This document shows positions 1 to 11,768 of a stretch of DNA of 64,000 nucleotides, piece after piece; position 1 is the stretch's first letter; every line of letters starts with the position of its first letter. The DNA lies in the NCBI GenBank assembly GCA_940671915.1, contig CALNVZ010002100.1:9221706-9285705 (forward strand), written 5' to 3'. The stretch comes from Paracentrotus lividus. Lineage: Eukaryota > Echinodermata > Echinoidea > Camarodonta > Echinidae. Made by a program: the position numbers and the translations under genes. A model generated the notes under the pieces. The model was given only the letters and a program-made list of their open reading frames with translations, made no database searches and was not told the origin of the DNA.

Positions 1-258
1 TTGATTGTTGTTCCAACATGTTGTTGCTAATCAATAGATGTAAGGCCATGTTCTTTCACTTAACCTTCCATTAAAACCATCTTATCCCCTGTAAGCTGTC
101 CTTTCACTGATCCCTTTCTCTCAAGTTAATATTTTGTTAATCTCTAGTTAATCCTTTGTTAAGCTCAAGTTAATCCATTGTTCGATTGAATGAAGAAAGG
201 GTCAAGTAAAGGATAGATAAGGGATTAAGTTGTACCAATTTGTCAGGCTTTTGAATAG

Positions 259-428
259 ATTATCCAGATAATTATGCTCATGTTTTACAAAAGTTGTCTA
301 GAGATGAATCTGTTCTAACTCAACATGTAGTTAAGGCACTGCACATTCACACACCTGACCTACCAAAGAGTATGACAATACACCAGATGGTGGACTGTAC
401 TGATCAAGAAGAAAAAGAAGAAGTCTGA
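259..428 (+). CDS. Possible last exon of an unidentified upstream gene
   Basis: An open frame without its own start runs into a TGA at 426-428. It reads YPDNYAHVLQKL near the start and ends in DQEEKEEV. In-frame stops block extension above about 256, and AG acceptor candidates lie just before 259 and 268, so this would be a terminal exon whose upstream exons lie outside the window. The codons look protein-like: mixed polar and charged residues rather than the Phe/Lys/Asn runs of AT-rich noise. I do not recognise the family. If real, the gene ends about 4 kb before the first PEMT exon on the same strand. A coding relic or chance frame is the alternative. Confidence 0.4.
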
Positions 429-995
429 CTATAGAGAGCAGAGTGTTTCTTTGTTTGCTTCTGAAAGTTCTGATACAGGATATCAGTGGTGTTAGGGTGG
501 TATTATTTTAAAGTAAATATACAAAGCTTTGTCACCCAACAAACTATTACAACTATCTCAAAGTAATAATATGGAGTCTATCATGTTTATGTCTGTATGT
601 ACTACGTGTATAGTTGGTCAAATTTGAAAATATTTAAGATAAAGTATAGGATGATATTGATATAAGCTTTCTTTACTTTGTTTTTGGCATTGACATATGC
701 TCCCATAAAACCATCTGACATTTCATTTTCTTTAGAACTATAAATTGAGAGATTGACTAACATGGTCTCTAAATACAACATTGTCTCAAATTGTTATACA
801 TTCATCATACAAAACTCCAATCAAAACTAAAATACAAACATCTTATTATCTGTGATCTTTCATCTTGGTTTACAAACAAAATGATTTTCTGAATTACAAA
901 TGTATTTTTTATATGCATGTTTTAGCAAAACTCAATTACTAGTATCTTCCTATTTTCAAAATTACTTTGAAATATGGAAAGATTTCAAATTCTTT

Positions 996-998
<3 letters not shown>

Positions 999-1042
<44 letters not shown>
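999..1042. repeat. Poly-T tract
   Basis: More than 40 consecutive T. On the minus strand this would be an A tail, but no retroposon body was recognised next to it. Confidence 0.9.
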
Positions 1043-1046
<4 letters not shown>

Positions 1047-1570
1047 ATACAAAACAGATATTTCAGGCAATTGATTTAAATAATCATAAATGCATTGCTA
1101 ATCTACCAGTGATGACAAATCATAATTTAATTATGCTTTTATTTTAATTGATGAAAATTTAGATCAGATGCCACTGACCAAACATGGAATAGTTTAAAGC
1201 TTGGTTATATCGTATTGGTCTCCTTTGACACTCCAACTATAAAACAAGTTAAGAGACCACTATACCAATTTTTTTTCAAGTTAAATCTTTGTAAAATTTG
1301 AATTTGACTGTCAGAGCATTTCCAGCACCATGACATTGATATTATTTCCCTCTAAATAGGTGTTCTGAATGATCATTTCATAGATTAAGCTAATGTATGT
1401 ACAAAGATATCCTGAGATTTTATTTTATATAGTAATAATCATATTGTTTTTTTTCTTAGATTTTTTAGATTTTTCAGGTGATATGTGATTTATCATATTA
1501 TTTTTCTTTGTTGCCCAAAGTAAACTGTCATATTGAAAGTTTATAATTTGAGATTTACCAAATCTATATA

Positions 1571-1791
1571 CCAGGGGGTGTTTCACAAAGAGTTAAATAG
1601 ACTTAAAGGCGCACTTAACTTCTACGCTCAACTTGTTTTATAAGGCACAATTTAATTGATAGATTTCACTATGGCGCGCATCCCTGATCATGGTCAATCC
1701 AATGAGGTGATGCGTAATATAATGCACGAAACCAACAATTTTTTGGGTGCGATTTTTAAGTCTACTTAACTCTTTGTGAAACACCCCCTGG
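1571..1791. mobile_element. Inverted-repeat element, CCAGGGGGTGTTTCAC family, copy 1
   Basis: The ends are inverted copies: CCAGGGGGTGTTTCACAAAG at the left and its complement ending in ACACCCCCTGG at the right, with matching arms of about 34 nt. The element is about 220 bp, has no coding capacity and is a typical miniature inverted-repeat transposable element (MITE). Relatives in this window lie at 41265-41466 and, as a lone arm, at 25536-25571. The element at 9733-9976 has a similar but diverged end. The superfamily is not assigned because no clear target duplication is visible. Confidence 0.85.
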
Positions 1792-2229
1792 TTTAATAGT
1801 TACTCTTATGATGAAGAAGAAAATGGTAGATATCGTATCCATCTTACCCTTCTTGAAAGATGCCCTCTTCTCGGTCACAAGCTATTCCGTGAGATCCTCA
1901 CCACCTGTCAGACTTCCTCTCTTAAATACTTTCTAAACTTTCAAGGGTAGACAGTCGGGCCACATTTGATGAGCCATAGACAATAGGGGAGATCTCACCC
2001 TTGTTGTCCGGATAACATGTTTTGGATGAGAGATTATGAAAGACAGAATAGAAGGAGGAGGGGGTAGGGGGGAGAGACAATGATGAAAAACATTATCTGT
2101 TCTATTTATACAATTATTCAGACTAATATATGGATTTCCGTCTGGTGCAGTGTTGGCTCCTTTCCAATTCTTAGCAGAATATGTAAAAACAAATAACATT
2201 TAAATATTAAACAGTTTATTGATCGTGAG

Positions 2230-2890
2230 ATGTCTGTTTGAGACACCAGTGAGAATACTAGCCTCTTGTAATGACTAGAGATTGCTTAATTTTGAATGAA
2301 GATGATCTTTATATTTATCATCATATTGTTTCAGTGAACATAACCCATCTAAGAAAATTAATTGTGGCACCGATGGGAAAACTAGCTTCATTTAATGGCA
2401 AGAGTCTGTTAAATTATGAATAAAGATGATTTTATCTGTATCATCCCATTGTTTCATTGAATACAAAATATTTGAGAAATTTATGTGAAAAACTGATGAG
2501 AAAATTAGCTTCATTTAATGACAACAGACTGCTGAAATATGAATGAATATGATTTTTATATATCATGTTATTGTTTCATTGATCTGTAAAAATTGTGACA
2601 CTGATGAGAAAACTAGCTTCTTTTAATAATAATAATAGTAATAGTACGGTTCTTATAAAGCGCGTATCACTTCCAATTTTAGGCATCTCTATTTTAATGA
2701 TGAGAGGTTGTTGAATTACAGAAAACTTTATCTTCATCAATCGTGATCACTGAATAAAAAGTATTTAAGAAATTTATTTGTGATACTCATGAGAAAACGA
2801 ACATCTTTTAATAACAAGAGACTGCTATATTATGAATTAAGATGACCTTTATATGTATTATTTTATTGTTTCAATTTGAACAATGAGTGA
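2230..2890. repeat. Minisatellite, ~120-bp unit, about five copies
   Basis: The phrase GAGAAAACTAGC and close variants recurs near 2251, 2374, 2498, 2606 and 2791. Each copy is followed by similar text containing AATGA...GAGACTGCT and ATGAATGAAGATGA. Spacing is about 108-124 bp except for the last interval, which is lengthened by an inserted segment near 2625-2695. Units are clearly diverged, so the array is old. Confidence 0.8.
2625..2695 (-). mobile_element. Retroposon 3'-tail-like insertion inside the minisatellite
   Basis: A run of TAATAATAATAATAG is followed by text resembling the complement of the AAAGCGC(T)ATATAA...TTATTATT tails of LINE/SINE 3' ends. A similar tail, in the opposite direction, is at 17400-17512. 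The insert interrupts the period of the surrounding array. Identification rests on the tail only. Confidence 0.45.
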
Positions 2891-4392
2891 AAATGACCAG
2901 AAATATATAATATGAAAAAATGAGCTAAGAAAATGGGATTCCATCAATGGAATCCAATTTTCTTTGCTCATTTTTTTTCTTCATTTTTTGAAGTTACTGT
3001 TGTATTGAATATAAAACCATCCAAGTAATGTATTTCATATTCAGGGTGTGTATGAATGAATGGTTTGTTGTATGATGAAGGTTGTTGTTGTTGTTGTTGT
3101 TGTTGCCAACCATTTTCCATAAAAGTACTTGAAGATGCTATGTTCTGCTACTTACAATTCCATTATGATTTCATCATTGTACTCGTATAAAAAATATTCT
3201 GCAGCTCGACTAGCTAGGTTTGTTTAGAGGGGGGGGGGGGTACATTGCACTATTAGATGTACATTTATTTCTCAGCTAATTGGAATGACGGTTATCCTAG
3301 CATAAGGTGAACTTGCATTTGTACTTCAAATATTGGCCTCAAGTCGAAGGCCTTTTCAAGTCATCTTCTCTATATATTCTATTGTTTTTGACCCTTCACT
3401 GGTCATTTTTATTTTTTGCTCAGTCAAAGCTATTTCTTCCGTCCCAACAGATTCAACTTTGTCAAGATTGACAGAATGTGCATATTTCATTTTTTTTTAA
3501 TCAATATCTATTTTTTATGCATGAAAATGAAGTATCAGATTTGAGGAAAAGTATTGATCCGTGTAGCGGCACTTAAATGTTTTGAAATAGCATCTAATGT
3601 GTACGACATTGACAGCAAGAGCGTGCATGAACCGTTTTCTGTTAGTTTAGCTGCATGACATAAAAATGGCCAACTGTATGATGTAAGTTGCTTTCATTTG
3701 CTTCAATTTCTTTACAATTCATTGCGATTTAATATTGTGTAATTAATGCAGCACTGTAGAGTAGTCTAGATACTCTAACTTCTCAATACATATCTCTTAC
3801 TTTTCAATAGTAGCCATAACTAACTTCAATCTTTCAGCATTCACACTAATTGCACATCTGTAATTCATGTATGTCTAATCACTTGAATGAAACTCTTTGA
3901 AGTATGTTTGTTGTGCTTGTTTAATCATTTATTTAACAATTTAAAACTGTTGAGTGTTTCTTGATTAAAATCAAGATTAAACAATACATAATCTACATGA
4001 AAGTAGAATCAACTATCTGGACAAAATCAATTTTGCGTAATTGAAAAAAAAATCCATGATAACTGTTCAAATTTAAAGTGAAATGCAAATAGATTTTTAT
4101 CAGAATTTATGTTCTGTATATTTAATGTGACATTAAACACAACCAGGTTAAAGACATCATATATTGAAGAGATTTTTTTTTTCTGATTGTGCAATTTTAA
4201 TTGAGAGATGATCTTATGTCAGAATATCAAGAATTTCATTGATAACAACTAGAACATTTGGGCAAACAAACCCCCTGGTAATACAGAGTTGTAATATGTA
4301 CTTGGGTGTACATGGACTGTGACTGGCTTCTACATGTACCATATATCATAGAATTGTTTCTTTAGATAATCATGTATTTGTTTTATTATCAG

Positions 4393-4505
4393 GTTGCAAG
4401 GTTAGAGTATAATAAGAAGATTATCAGCTCACTAATTGGTCCAAATAAAGGATGTATGTTGTTGGCAGCTACCATTGTCTTTCTTGCACTGGTTAGAAGT
4501 AGAAG
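4393..4505 (+). CDS. PEMT: PEMT-A exon a (first recognised)
   Basis: The exon opens after TTATTATCAG with phase 0 and ends at a GTGAGT donor after two bases of an Arg codon. It encodes 37 residues starting VARLEYNKK and then a hydrophobic span, CMLLAATIVFLALV. This aligns with human VARWEHKTRKL and the following membrane helix. Confidence 0.92.
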
Positions 4506-5918
4506 GTGAGTACAAGGTCATCTGCTATAAAACCAGAAATGTTCTTGTGCATCAAACTTTTTGCGAATTTTGCGAGGAGGCAAGATTCACAAAAGTAAAA
4601 TGCCCGCGAAAGTGTATGTCTACACAATGTATTGAATGGTAGTACAATCCTGTAGCTGTAGGTTACAAATAAGTTTGCGGTCGGTAATTCGCGAAAGTTT
4701 CGTTCCGCGAAAATGGCCGTCAATTCCAATTCCCGAAAGTTTCATGTTATGAATGTTTCTGGTTTTACAGTATATCCCATTGAATATAATCTTCAAAACA
4801 TTGTCACAAGTTTTTATATTTTGAGAAATTGAGCCTTTCTGTGGTACAACTATATGCACCACTAATGTATTCAGAACACCAATCTATCAATTATGATGTG
4901 AAGATAACTTATGGAAAGGTAATCCCTCAATGTCCCACAGTGATCTGCCCCCAACAGACTGATTTGCAGAATTATATGCTGGATATACAAGGGCATAACC
5001 TTTTTGCTATGCCACTTCAAATGAAAGTCAATTAAATAAAAATTCCAAATACTTTTTATTGTTAAGTTGCCGGTTAAGTTGGAACTGTCAATAGAACTCC
5101 ATGATTTGAAATTTTAGAGTTAGTCTTAGAGATACATTCATGTATACTGATATGTATATGATATCATAATACAGTTATACACTATGTCCTTTCTGAATTA
5201 CCCATGGTACTCATTTTTCTATTCACAAAATGCAATACTGATCAAGTAGTCTTATAAAAAATATGCCAATCTGACTTTTTACAAATATATCGTATAATTT
5301 ACATATCATTTACATACAACATTCATACAGCTAATATGCTACCAAGTGAATACTTGTTTCTTCTAAGCATTCCTGTGTGTTCGGATATAAAAAGTACAGG
5401 CTGATTTACTGAAATACTGTAAAATTTAGTGTAATTTTCAATGGTTTCCAGAACACATTCTTGCTAGCAGCAAGGTACTTTCAATATTATACTTTTAAAA
5501 TGTATTGTATTCAATATATTTGATGGATAGATTCCAGCTTGCTATTGGTACCCAATACACATGGGAACTTCTACAGACAGACCTGATCTGGATGGTAGGA
5601 ACAGGAATACTTGGTATTGGACTAGTTCTTGTTATCACTAGTTTCTTTGCTTTGGGATTCTATGGAACTTATCTAGGTGAGTAAATAGATCAACAGACAA
5701 ACGATTACGAAAAAAGACAGAGAGAGAGAGAGAGAGAGATAGAGAGAAACATACATGCAAACATATTCATGTAAATATCAGATACATAATACATAGATAC
5801 TCCGGCTCTAGAACACACAAAGGGAGAGAGAGAGAGGGGGGGGGGAGAAAGAAGAGGGGGTATGTGAGAGGTGGAAACTGTGTAAGAAAGGGGAGGGAGA
5901 CACAGAGAGAGAAAGAGA

Positions 5919-5955
<37 letters not shown>

Positions 5956-7494
5956 GAATAAATACATAAATAGATAATATAGGCATGCATACGTGTATAA
6001 ACTTGAGTATTTATGAAATGACAAAAGATACTATACCTACAATAGGAAACATATAAAGATATATAAAACATTAAGAAGCAACATTTTTTTTTTGTCCCTG
6101 TGAAATATATCTAATGAAGATATGAATATCCTAGTATGAAAAAACACAGATAGAAATATAATAATTTTATTATTATTTACTTGCTTTAACATTTTAAAAG
6201 GTGAGTATTAGTAGATATATTTTGTGTGAATCATCAGATAGTACACTCCCATTGTAACTAGATGCTCGGGACCAACCATTTACCTCTTTATAACAAAATC
6301 TTGTATCCTTGCTCGTTATAAAGGGAGTCGACTGTATTTGCAGTATATGATAAATGACGAATCTTCATACTAGAAAAGGCCTTTTCAAACATGTAGGAGG
6401 AGTGTTGAAATCTGAATATAATCATGCTAAATTTGCTTAGTCTGAAAACAGACACCAAACATATCATAGATACTAAGCTTTTTCATTCTGTTTATCTTTG
6501 CTTATTGTAGAGTCGCTACACATTTTCTATCAAATTTTATTGGATTTCTTATATATTTGTTGTATTAAATGTTCAGTTGTGTTCTGGGAATCTAGGATTA
6601 TTTGATAATTGTGACTATAAATTTTCTATCAAATTTGATTGATATTTATCTTCATTGTACATGTGCATTATGTAATGATGCTTATTGTCTGTTTTTAATT
6701 CCAGGTGATTATTTTGGAATTCTGATGGAGGAAAAAGTGACATCATTCCCATTTAACATAGTAAATGATCCTATGTACTTTGGTTCTGTGCTGGAACATC
6801 TAGGCATAGCTCTACAGTAAGTTTGTTTGTAATAATGCAGTACCATTTTCTGGACTATCTTAGGATTAATGGTGCTACTTTTAAGTTCAATATTTCTGAC
6901 ATGCTTATTTTTTTCATGTATTCTATTTTAAATAATCATGAACATTAGTACAGTCCATTCCTGTTATAACAGGTACTTAGAACCAAGCAAAATGCTTTGT
7001 TGTAATAAAATCGTAGGAACATAGACAAATGTGTGAATGTTTGCAATTGGATCCTGACAATTGGCTCGTTGTAACAGAATTTCATTTCATTTGTTGGGCC
7101 TACTATTACAATTATAACTATTAAGATTATAGTTTCTGGAAATGAATGATTATGCAATGGTATGTTGCTTTTCATATGTTTATAAATGTTTGTATGCTGT
7201 TGAGCTTTTTTCAGGTTTTTAAAACACTTAGGCCTAATATTCTGAGTTGTATTCATTTTGCTTTATCTTTTCTTTCTCAGTATTTTATATTTCTTTAATT
7301 TCTCAGTATCCCTTTTTAAAAAGCCAATTATTTGTTTTTTTCTCTGTATCATTTGCAGGTCTGCAAGCCCAACAGGTCTTTTATTAACAGCCGTCCTCGG
7401 TATCATGTACATCATAGCAATGCGTTTTGAAGGACCTTTTACTTCCAAGATATATGAGCTAAAGGCATTGGAAGAGAGCAAGAAAGACAGATAA
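4393..7494 (+). CDS. PEMT: Phosphatidylethanolamine N-methyltransferase, copy A (four exons, 5' exon not found)
   Basis: PEMT is an integral ER-membrane enzyme that methylates phosphatidylethanolamine three times with S-adenosylmethionine to make phosphatidylcholine. Exons are 4393-4505, 5531-5676, 6705-6816 and 7359-7494, with GT-AG borders and phases 0, 2, 1 and 2, giving 168 residues aligned with human residues 32-199. Diagnostic stretches are VARLEY, SFFALGFYGTYLGDYFGIL, VTSFPFNIVNDPMYFGS and SASPTGLLL. Three hydrophobic segments fit the last three membrane spans. The first SAM motif is intact (GIG, residues 66-68; human 98GLG100). The second, human EE180-181, is EG (148-149). The C terminus KKDR fits a KKxx ER-retrieval signal. 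A paralogous block follows at 12400. The first ~31 residues should come from an exon not recognised here. Family assignment is very firm; activity is uncertain because of the EG change. Confidence 0.93.
4523..4774. mobile_element. Inverted-repeat element right behind the PEMT-A exon a donor
   Basis: The left end TGCTATAAAACCAGAAATG and the right end CATTTCTGGTTTTACAG-like sequence (as CGAATG...TTTCTGGTTTTACAGTAT) are inverted copies of about 22 nt. The body is rich in TTCGCGAA-type words. It starts only ~17 nt inside the intron. No coding capacity; a MITE. Confidence 0.75.
5531..5676 (+). CDS. PEMT: PEMT-A exon b, with the first SAM-binding glycine motif
   Basis: The 146-nt exon starts after TGATGGATAG, completing an Arg codon, and ends after one base of a Gly codon at GTGAGT. 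It encodes a membrane segment with GTG followed by GIG. The GIG aligns with human 98GLG100, and SFFALGFYGTYLG follows. PEMT-B has an exon of exactly the same length and phase. Confidence 0.93.
5717..5953. repeat. GA/GAGA microsatellite, compound
   Basis: Three AG-rich blocks (about 5717-5750, 5821-5850 and 5897-5952) lie in PEMT-A intron b, separated by complex sequence. Long open frames on the minus strand here are only translated CT repeat. Confidence 0.9.
6241..6345. repeat. Short inverted-repeat relic (GTTATAAAGGGAGTCGACTG type)
   Basis: The left end contains CACTCCCATTGTAAC and the right end GTTATAAAGGGAGTCGACTG, roughly inverted. Related text occurs at 6952-7080 (CAGTCCATTCCTGTTATAAC) and 8828-8978 (AGTCCCCTTCCATTATTAC to CATTATAATGGG). 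All three are strongly diverged, so this is an old dispersed DNA-element family. Confidence 0.5.
6705..6816 (+). CDS. PEMT: PEMT-A exon c
   Basis: The 112-nt exon starts after TTTTTAATTCCAG and ends at GTAAGT with two bases of a Gln codon. It encodes GDYFGILMEEKV and FPFNIVNDPMYFGS, the best-conserved loop of the family (human GDYFGILKEARV and FPFNILDNPMYWGS). Confidence 0.94.
7359..7494 (+). CDS. PEMT: PEMT-A exon d (terminal), with EG in place of the EE motif
   Basis: The 136-nt exon starts after ATCATTTGCAG and ends with TAA at 7492-7494. It encodes SASPTGLLLTAVLGIMY, then MRFEGPFTSKIYE. Human PEMT has YEEPFTAEIY, so the second glutamate of the SAM-binding pair is glycine here. The protein ends ESKKDR, matching a KKxx ER-retrieval signal. 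Confidence 0.93.
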
Positions 7495-7596
7495 TCTATC
7501 AGAATAAATAATCATGTGCTCTGCTCAGGAGATGATGGGATATTAAATTATATGATTTTATACACTTTCAATGACCATATTGGTCTTAGGACAGTA

Positions 7597-7823
7597 CTGT
7601 ATTCGCTGTTATTTTCGCGGGATTAATTTTTTGCGCTGAGTGGCCTCAAAACATGTTCACTGGTTCGCGCAACATGTTCGTAAGCTCGCAATTGAACCCA
7701 TTTAATACACGCATCAAATAGGAAATCATGCCTATATATTCGCAGGTTTTTTAGTTCGCGCTTGCTGCTATTTGCGCAAAATTCACGAAAATTAATGTAC
7801 CGCAAATATTTCCACGAATACAG
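7597..7823. mobile_element. MITE, CTGTATTCGC family, copy 1
   Basis: The ends CTGTATTCGC and GAATACAG are inverted and are flanked by TA on both sides, which fits a Tc1/mariner-type TA target. The interior has GCGCTGAGTGGCC and TTCGCG words. A second copy with the same internal order is at 31158-31370. This copy lies in the probable 3' UTR of PEMT-A. Confidence 0.85.
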
Positions 7824-8417
7824 TATATGATGATATGAAAGGTTAGGTTTTACTGTGAAACAATGCAAAGAAATACATAATATGAAAAGCCCCTTTTCAT
7901 AGTTTGTTGGATTTTTTTAGTTCATTTTCAAAATGCTTTGAGTATTTCTTCATTTACTATATTATACTGGGTTAGATTGTTAAAACCTTGTATCAAATTT
8001 TGGTTAATCTCTAGGTAATCAGTTAAATGATGACCTGACCAAATCCAACTTCTCCTCCACCAAAAATCAAATCCATGAACAAGTCTGTTCCTGGATAAGA
8101 AAAGCATATATGTGATAATGAGCAGGATGTGTTTAGGTTTATTTCAGAATACCTGTAGTAGTGGAAATATTTCAAACAAAAAGATACAGATTTATCCTTC
8201 TTTTGACAGTTATAGTGTATTGTTGTTTTATACTAATAAACATGACAGTATGCCTTGCGAAACTTGTTATAACTGAAGATTTGCAAGTAATAGATTAATG
8301 TTTTGAAATCATTCAAAATTCTGTCAGGAAGCTAGATTATATACATGGGTTCAATGGTATAAACGTTGGTTAATTTGTAGTATGGTAAGAAAAACAATTT
8401 TGTATCGTAAAACGTAG

Positions 8418-8431
8418 AATAAATCTTTATT
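8418..8431. promoter_or_regulatory. Facing polyadenylation signals
   Basis: AATAAA lies on the plus strand at 8418-8423 and on the minus strand (as TTTATT) at 8426-8431. The plus-strand one could end the PEMT-A transcript with a ~0.9-kb 3' UTR; another AATAAA at 7503-7508 is only 9 nt past the stop. The minus-strand one sits ~20 nt past the stop of the frame at 8451-8786. Confidence 0.35.
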
Positions 8432-8450
8432 TTTTCCACATAATTAAAAT

Positions 8451-8786
8451 CTATAATTTCTTTCTAAACTTCAAAACATCTTGTTCAAAACAATTCATAT
8501 TTAATCCAACTGCATTCAAGACCATGTAGAATTTTTCAATGATAACATCAAATTTTGATTCCAACTTTTGGCTTGATGCATTCTGCCATCCAATGACAAA
8601 AGGAAGTAAGTTACATATCAACAAATTTTGAGTTTTAAAATTTTGTTTAGTGCTAACTTCCTTCTGGCCAAGTTTCATATATAAAAGTTTATCCAGCTTA
8701 AAGATATTTATGGTATGACATTTTGAGATTACATTGATGTTGTTGTAAATGATGGATACATTTTGCTCTTTTACAGAAAATGTCAT
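8451..8786 (-). CDS. Hypothetical 111-residue open frame, convergent to PEMT-A
   Basis: This intronless frame starts with ATG, has an in-frame TGA just upstream and stops with TAG 20 nt before a minus-strand AATAAA. It is Leu/Lys/Asn-rich and resembles no family I know; no membrane span, signal peptide or motif is evident. No upstream exon with a good acceptor was seen. It could be a small real gene, a transposon relic or chance in AT-rich DNA. Confidence 0.18.
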   Translation of the reverse strand: MTFSVKEQNVSIIYNNINVISKCHTINIFKLDKLLYMKLGQKEVSTKQNFKTQNLLICNLLPFVIGWQNASSQKLESKFDVIIEKFYMVLNAVGLNMNCFEQDVLKFRKKL

Positions 8787-9732
8787 TTTCAGAGTTGCTT
8801 TCTTTTTTTATGGGACGGCAGCATTATAGTCCCCTTCCATTATTACAGGGAGCTTGAGACTTGAGACTTGTTATAAGAAAACATTCTGGACATTGACATA
8901 TTTGAAATCGGGGCTGGGACAAATGTCATGTTGTAACAAGGTCTTGTATGCCTGCTCATTATAATGGGTGTAGAGTGTGAAAATGATAATAATATTAATA
9001 ATGATGATGATGATGATGATGATAATGATGATGATAATACATTGTAATGAATTTTATCTATAAAAATGAAATGTATGATAAGGATCAGCTTCTCCGTGAG
9101 TTTGAAAATTATTTAATGAAATATAGAACTTTGTTGAACATAGTTGCATATTTATAGGCTAATGAAATACTTGAAGTCTTATAAGTACTGCTTACTATTA
9201 TACAATGAAATACAAATTACCCAATTATTTAGGATTCTTACAGTTATTGCAAATGCTGATTTTTAAAAATGAACACTCTTTTTATTTTCTTTCCAGTCAA
9301 ATTTGTTATTAGAATTTCATTTTGATACTTTTACTGTTGTCATATCATCACCTACATTGTTTTGAGCATTTTATATTATTCTCTAAGTTTCCCATTCTTT
9401 GTGACAAGAATTTGTTTTAATGAAATGTACTTTTATCATATTATGAACATAATATATCCGATAAGAAAGAAAGATAAATAAATACATTTTTACTAATTTT
9501 CAACAAACATTTTGTGTGCAACCAGTGATGACATTAAATGACACAGAGATATTGATGGTCAGAAAGGCATAGGGAGAAATGTGAGTAAGATCGAGAGGTT
9601 GATGGTGAGAAAGATTTGTAGAATGAAGTTGGCTGACAGGTTGAGCTGTAGTGAGCTTATGGAGAGGATAGTGGTTAATGGAGAGAGTCATTGAAGTGGT
9701 GAGAAAAAGCATTTTAAAGTGAAATTATTGTT

Positions 9733-9976
9733 CTGGGGGGTGTAACACAAAGACTTACGATTGATTAAAAGTTACGATTGATTTTTTCTTGGTAGCCTCA
9801 TCATGGACAGGATTCTCCAAAGTTGATCATCTTAATCTTAAACCTAGCCCTAACCCTTCTCTTATTCATATCCAAATCCTAATCTATGACTGTACCTGAT
9901 TTTCAAATGAGGTTACCAAGAAAAAATCAATCGTAACTTTTGATCAATCGTAAGTCTTTGTGTTACACCCCACTGG
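9733..9976. mobile_element. Inverted-repeat element with long arms, GGGGTGTAACACAAAGACTT type
   Basis: The arms are about 70 nt, very similar, and complementary: GGGGGGTGTAACACAAAGAC at the left and GTCTTTGTGTTACACCCC at the right. Both arms continue through TTACGATTGAT and a TCTTGGTAACCTCA-like segment. The terminal GGGGTGT-AACACAAAGA resembles the CCAGGGGGTGTTTCACAAAG family, so it may be a subfamily. Confidence 0.8.
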
Positions 9977-10937
9977 TCATGACATTGAAATGTGGAAGAC
10001 ACTGTCTAAAAGTGATTTGAAAAGGTTGGTAGTTCTCCTAAGCATTATTTTGTGCTGTGAGGTTTTGGAATCGCCAAAATGATAAGAAATTAACCCTATT
10101 CAGCTTTGAGTCACAAGCACATACATAGAAATGCATGTATGGGGCAACACACAATGTTTGGGACCCAAACATGTTGGCTGTGTGGTAAATTTTGGATCAT
10201 GTTATGACTATTAGGGCATTTGTAAACAATCTTTCCTTGTAAAGCTTTTTATTATGATATTCTTCCCAAATATCATGGAAATAATAGGAAAGCTCACAAT
10301 AATTTCTCATCTTTCCCACACCTTCCCACTACACTAGATTCCCTATACAGTCTGTGTCAAATAAAATGGTACAAGTGGAAAACATTTTTTATAATATGAA
10401 GTTTAATCACAGGTTGCTATTGTTTGGTATTTTCATAGAGCAGGAAGATCAGACTTTCACCTGCAATTTTTTTCATCACATTTGGTGTAATAATTTTTGA
10501 AATACGACTAGTTTTCTACAATCCAGAAAAATCTATTTTTCGCACGCTGTCCCATGTCTTTGTGTATAGGTTTCGCATAATGGCCATGAAGTGCTCAATT
10601 ATGATTTGTTCATCGTCGCACATAATTTAGCATAACTTTTGTATATTATTACAAAAGCAAATTATACAGAACAAAGCGCATCAGCAAGGAAATTTTTTTT
10701 TGGCTTCATTTTGGTACCACATAGGCTACACACATTATCTAAAAATATTTCACACCTAAATAATTTTTTTCCGACTGTACCATTTTTTTTACACAGACTG
10801 TAGTGGTTAATGGAGAGAGTCATTGAAGTGGTCAGAAAAAGCATTTTAATGTGGATGCTGGGGCATGTTAAGAGAATTGAGTGAACTTGGATGTGAGTTT
10901 AGAAATGAATGAAGAAAGGGGAAGGTAACAGATGTAA

Positions 10938-11080
10938 AGGCCCGGTCCCACTGGCGGGAGGATTAATTGCGCTTGAGTTGCGTATACAAATTTCGTTCAT
11001 CCGCAACAAAAAACAAAAATAAAACAAACTATCCGCAATTCATACGCAAATCATCCTAAAAGGCCAGTGGGACCACGCCT
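10938..11080. mobile_element. MITE with TAA target duplication, Harbinger-like
   Basis: The ends AGGCCCGGTCCCACTGGC and GCCAGTGGGACCACGCCT are inverted. Both sides carry TAA (10935-10937 and 11081-11083). A 3-bp TWA duplication is characteristic of PIF/Harbinger elements. The 143-bp body has no coding capacity. Confidence 0.75.
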
Positions 11081-11730
11081 TAAGAGAAGAAATGCTCAGA
11101 AAACAAAGTTTCTCATTTAGACTAACTGCAAGATGATGTTTGGAAGAGAGAATCAGTAGTTGGAGGGATGGAAGGCAGTTATCTTCTATTTGGGGAAAAG
11201 GGAACCTCTAAAAAATATATTATTTTGTAACATTAACTGTTTTCACACCGATGGCAGTCTTTAGGAAATATTCTGTTGACTCTACCTTTCTTATTTAGAT
11301 ACAACTATTTCCTATATATTAAACAGTATGACTGATTGGATTATTGGGGGTTTGTATCTTCATATGATAGTACAACTTTGGAAATAATTATTTGACCAAA
11401 TCATATGGGGGCTTACTATGATATGGTCTAATAATTATTTTCCAATATGTTCGGTTTCACTTTTGGTAGAAATTTTCTGGCATGATATATTTCTTATGGC
11501 AATAAAATGTATATTATATTTCAATGATCAATAATACTGATCATGTGCTTCACATAATAAGGGGGAAACAGATAGAAAAAGAGAGAGAGAGAGAGAGGGG
11601 GATACGTTATAAAATGGAATATACCATATTTCATTGAATGAAATATGAATTTTGCATAGAATTCAACTCTAATATAGATGCCGAATTCTCCCAAACACAG
11701 TTCATCTTTTGAAACTTATTGTAAATTTAG

Positions 11731-11732
<2 letters not shown>

Positions 11733-11768
<36 letters not shown>

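Larger units (their letters stand above)
429..4392. other. Intergenic DNA or 5' region of the PEMT locus
   Basis: No exon was recognised here. I looked for a segment ending in the PEMT motif FNP-x-x-WN just before a donor and found none on the plus strand. The stretch holds a long T run, one inverted-repeat element, a minisatellite with an inserted tail, a short GTT repeat near 3089 and a G run near 3229. A PEMT promoter and first exon could be hidden here, because the first ~31 residues of both PEMT copies are missing. Confidence 0.5.

Noticed and set aside
5705-6071. Three overlapping minus-strand frames of 85-93 residues
   Set aside because: They are translations of the GA/CT repeat in PEMT-A intron b in different frames.
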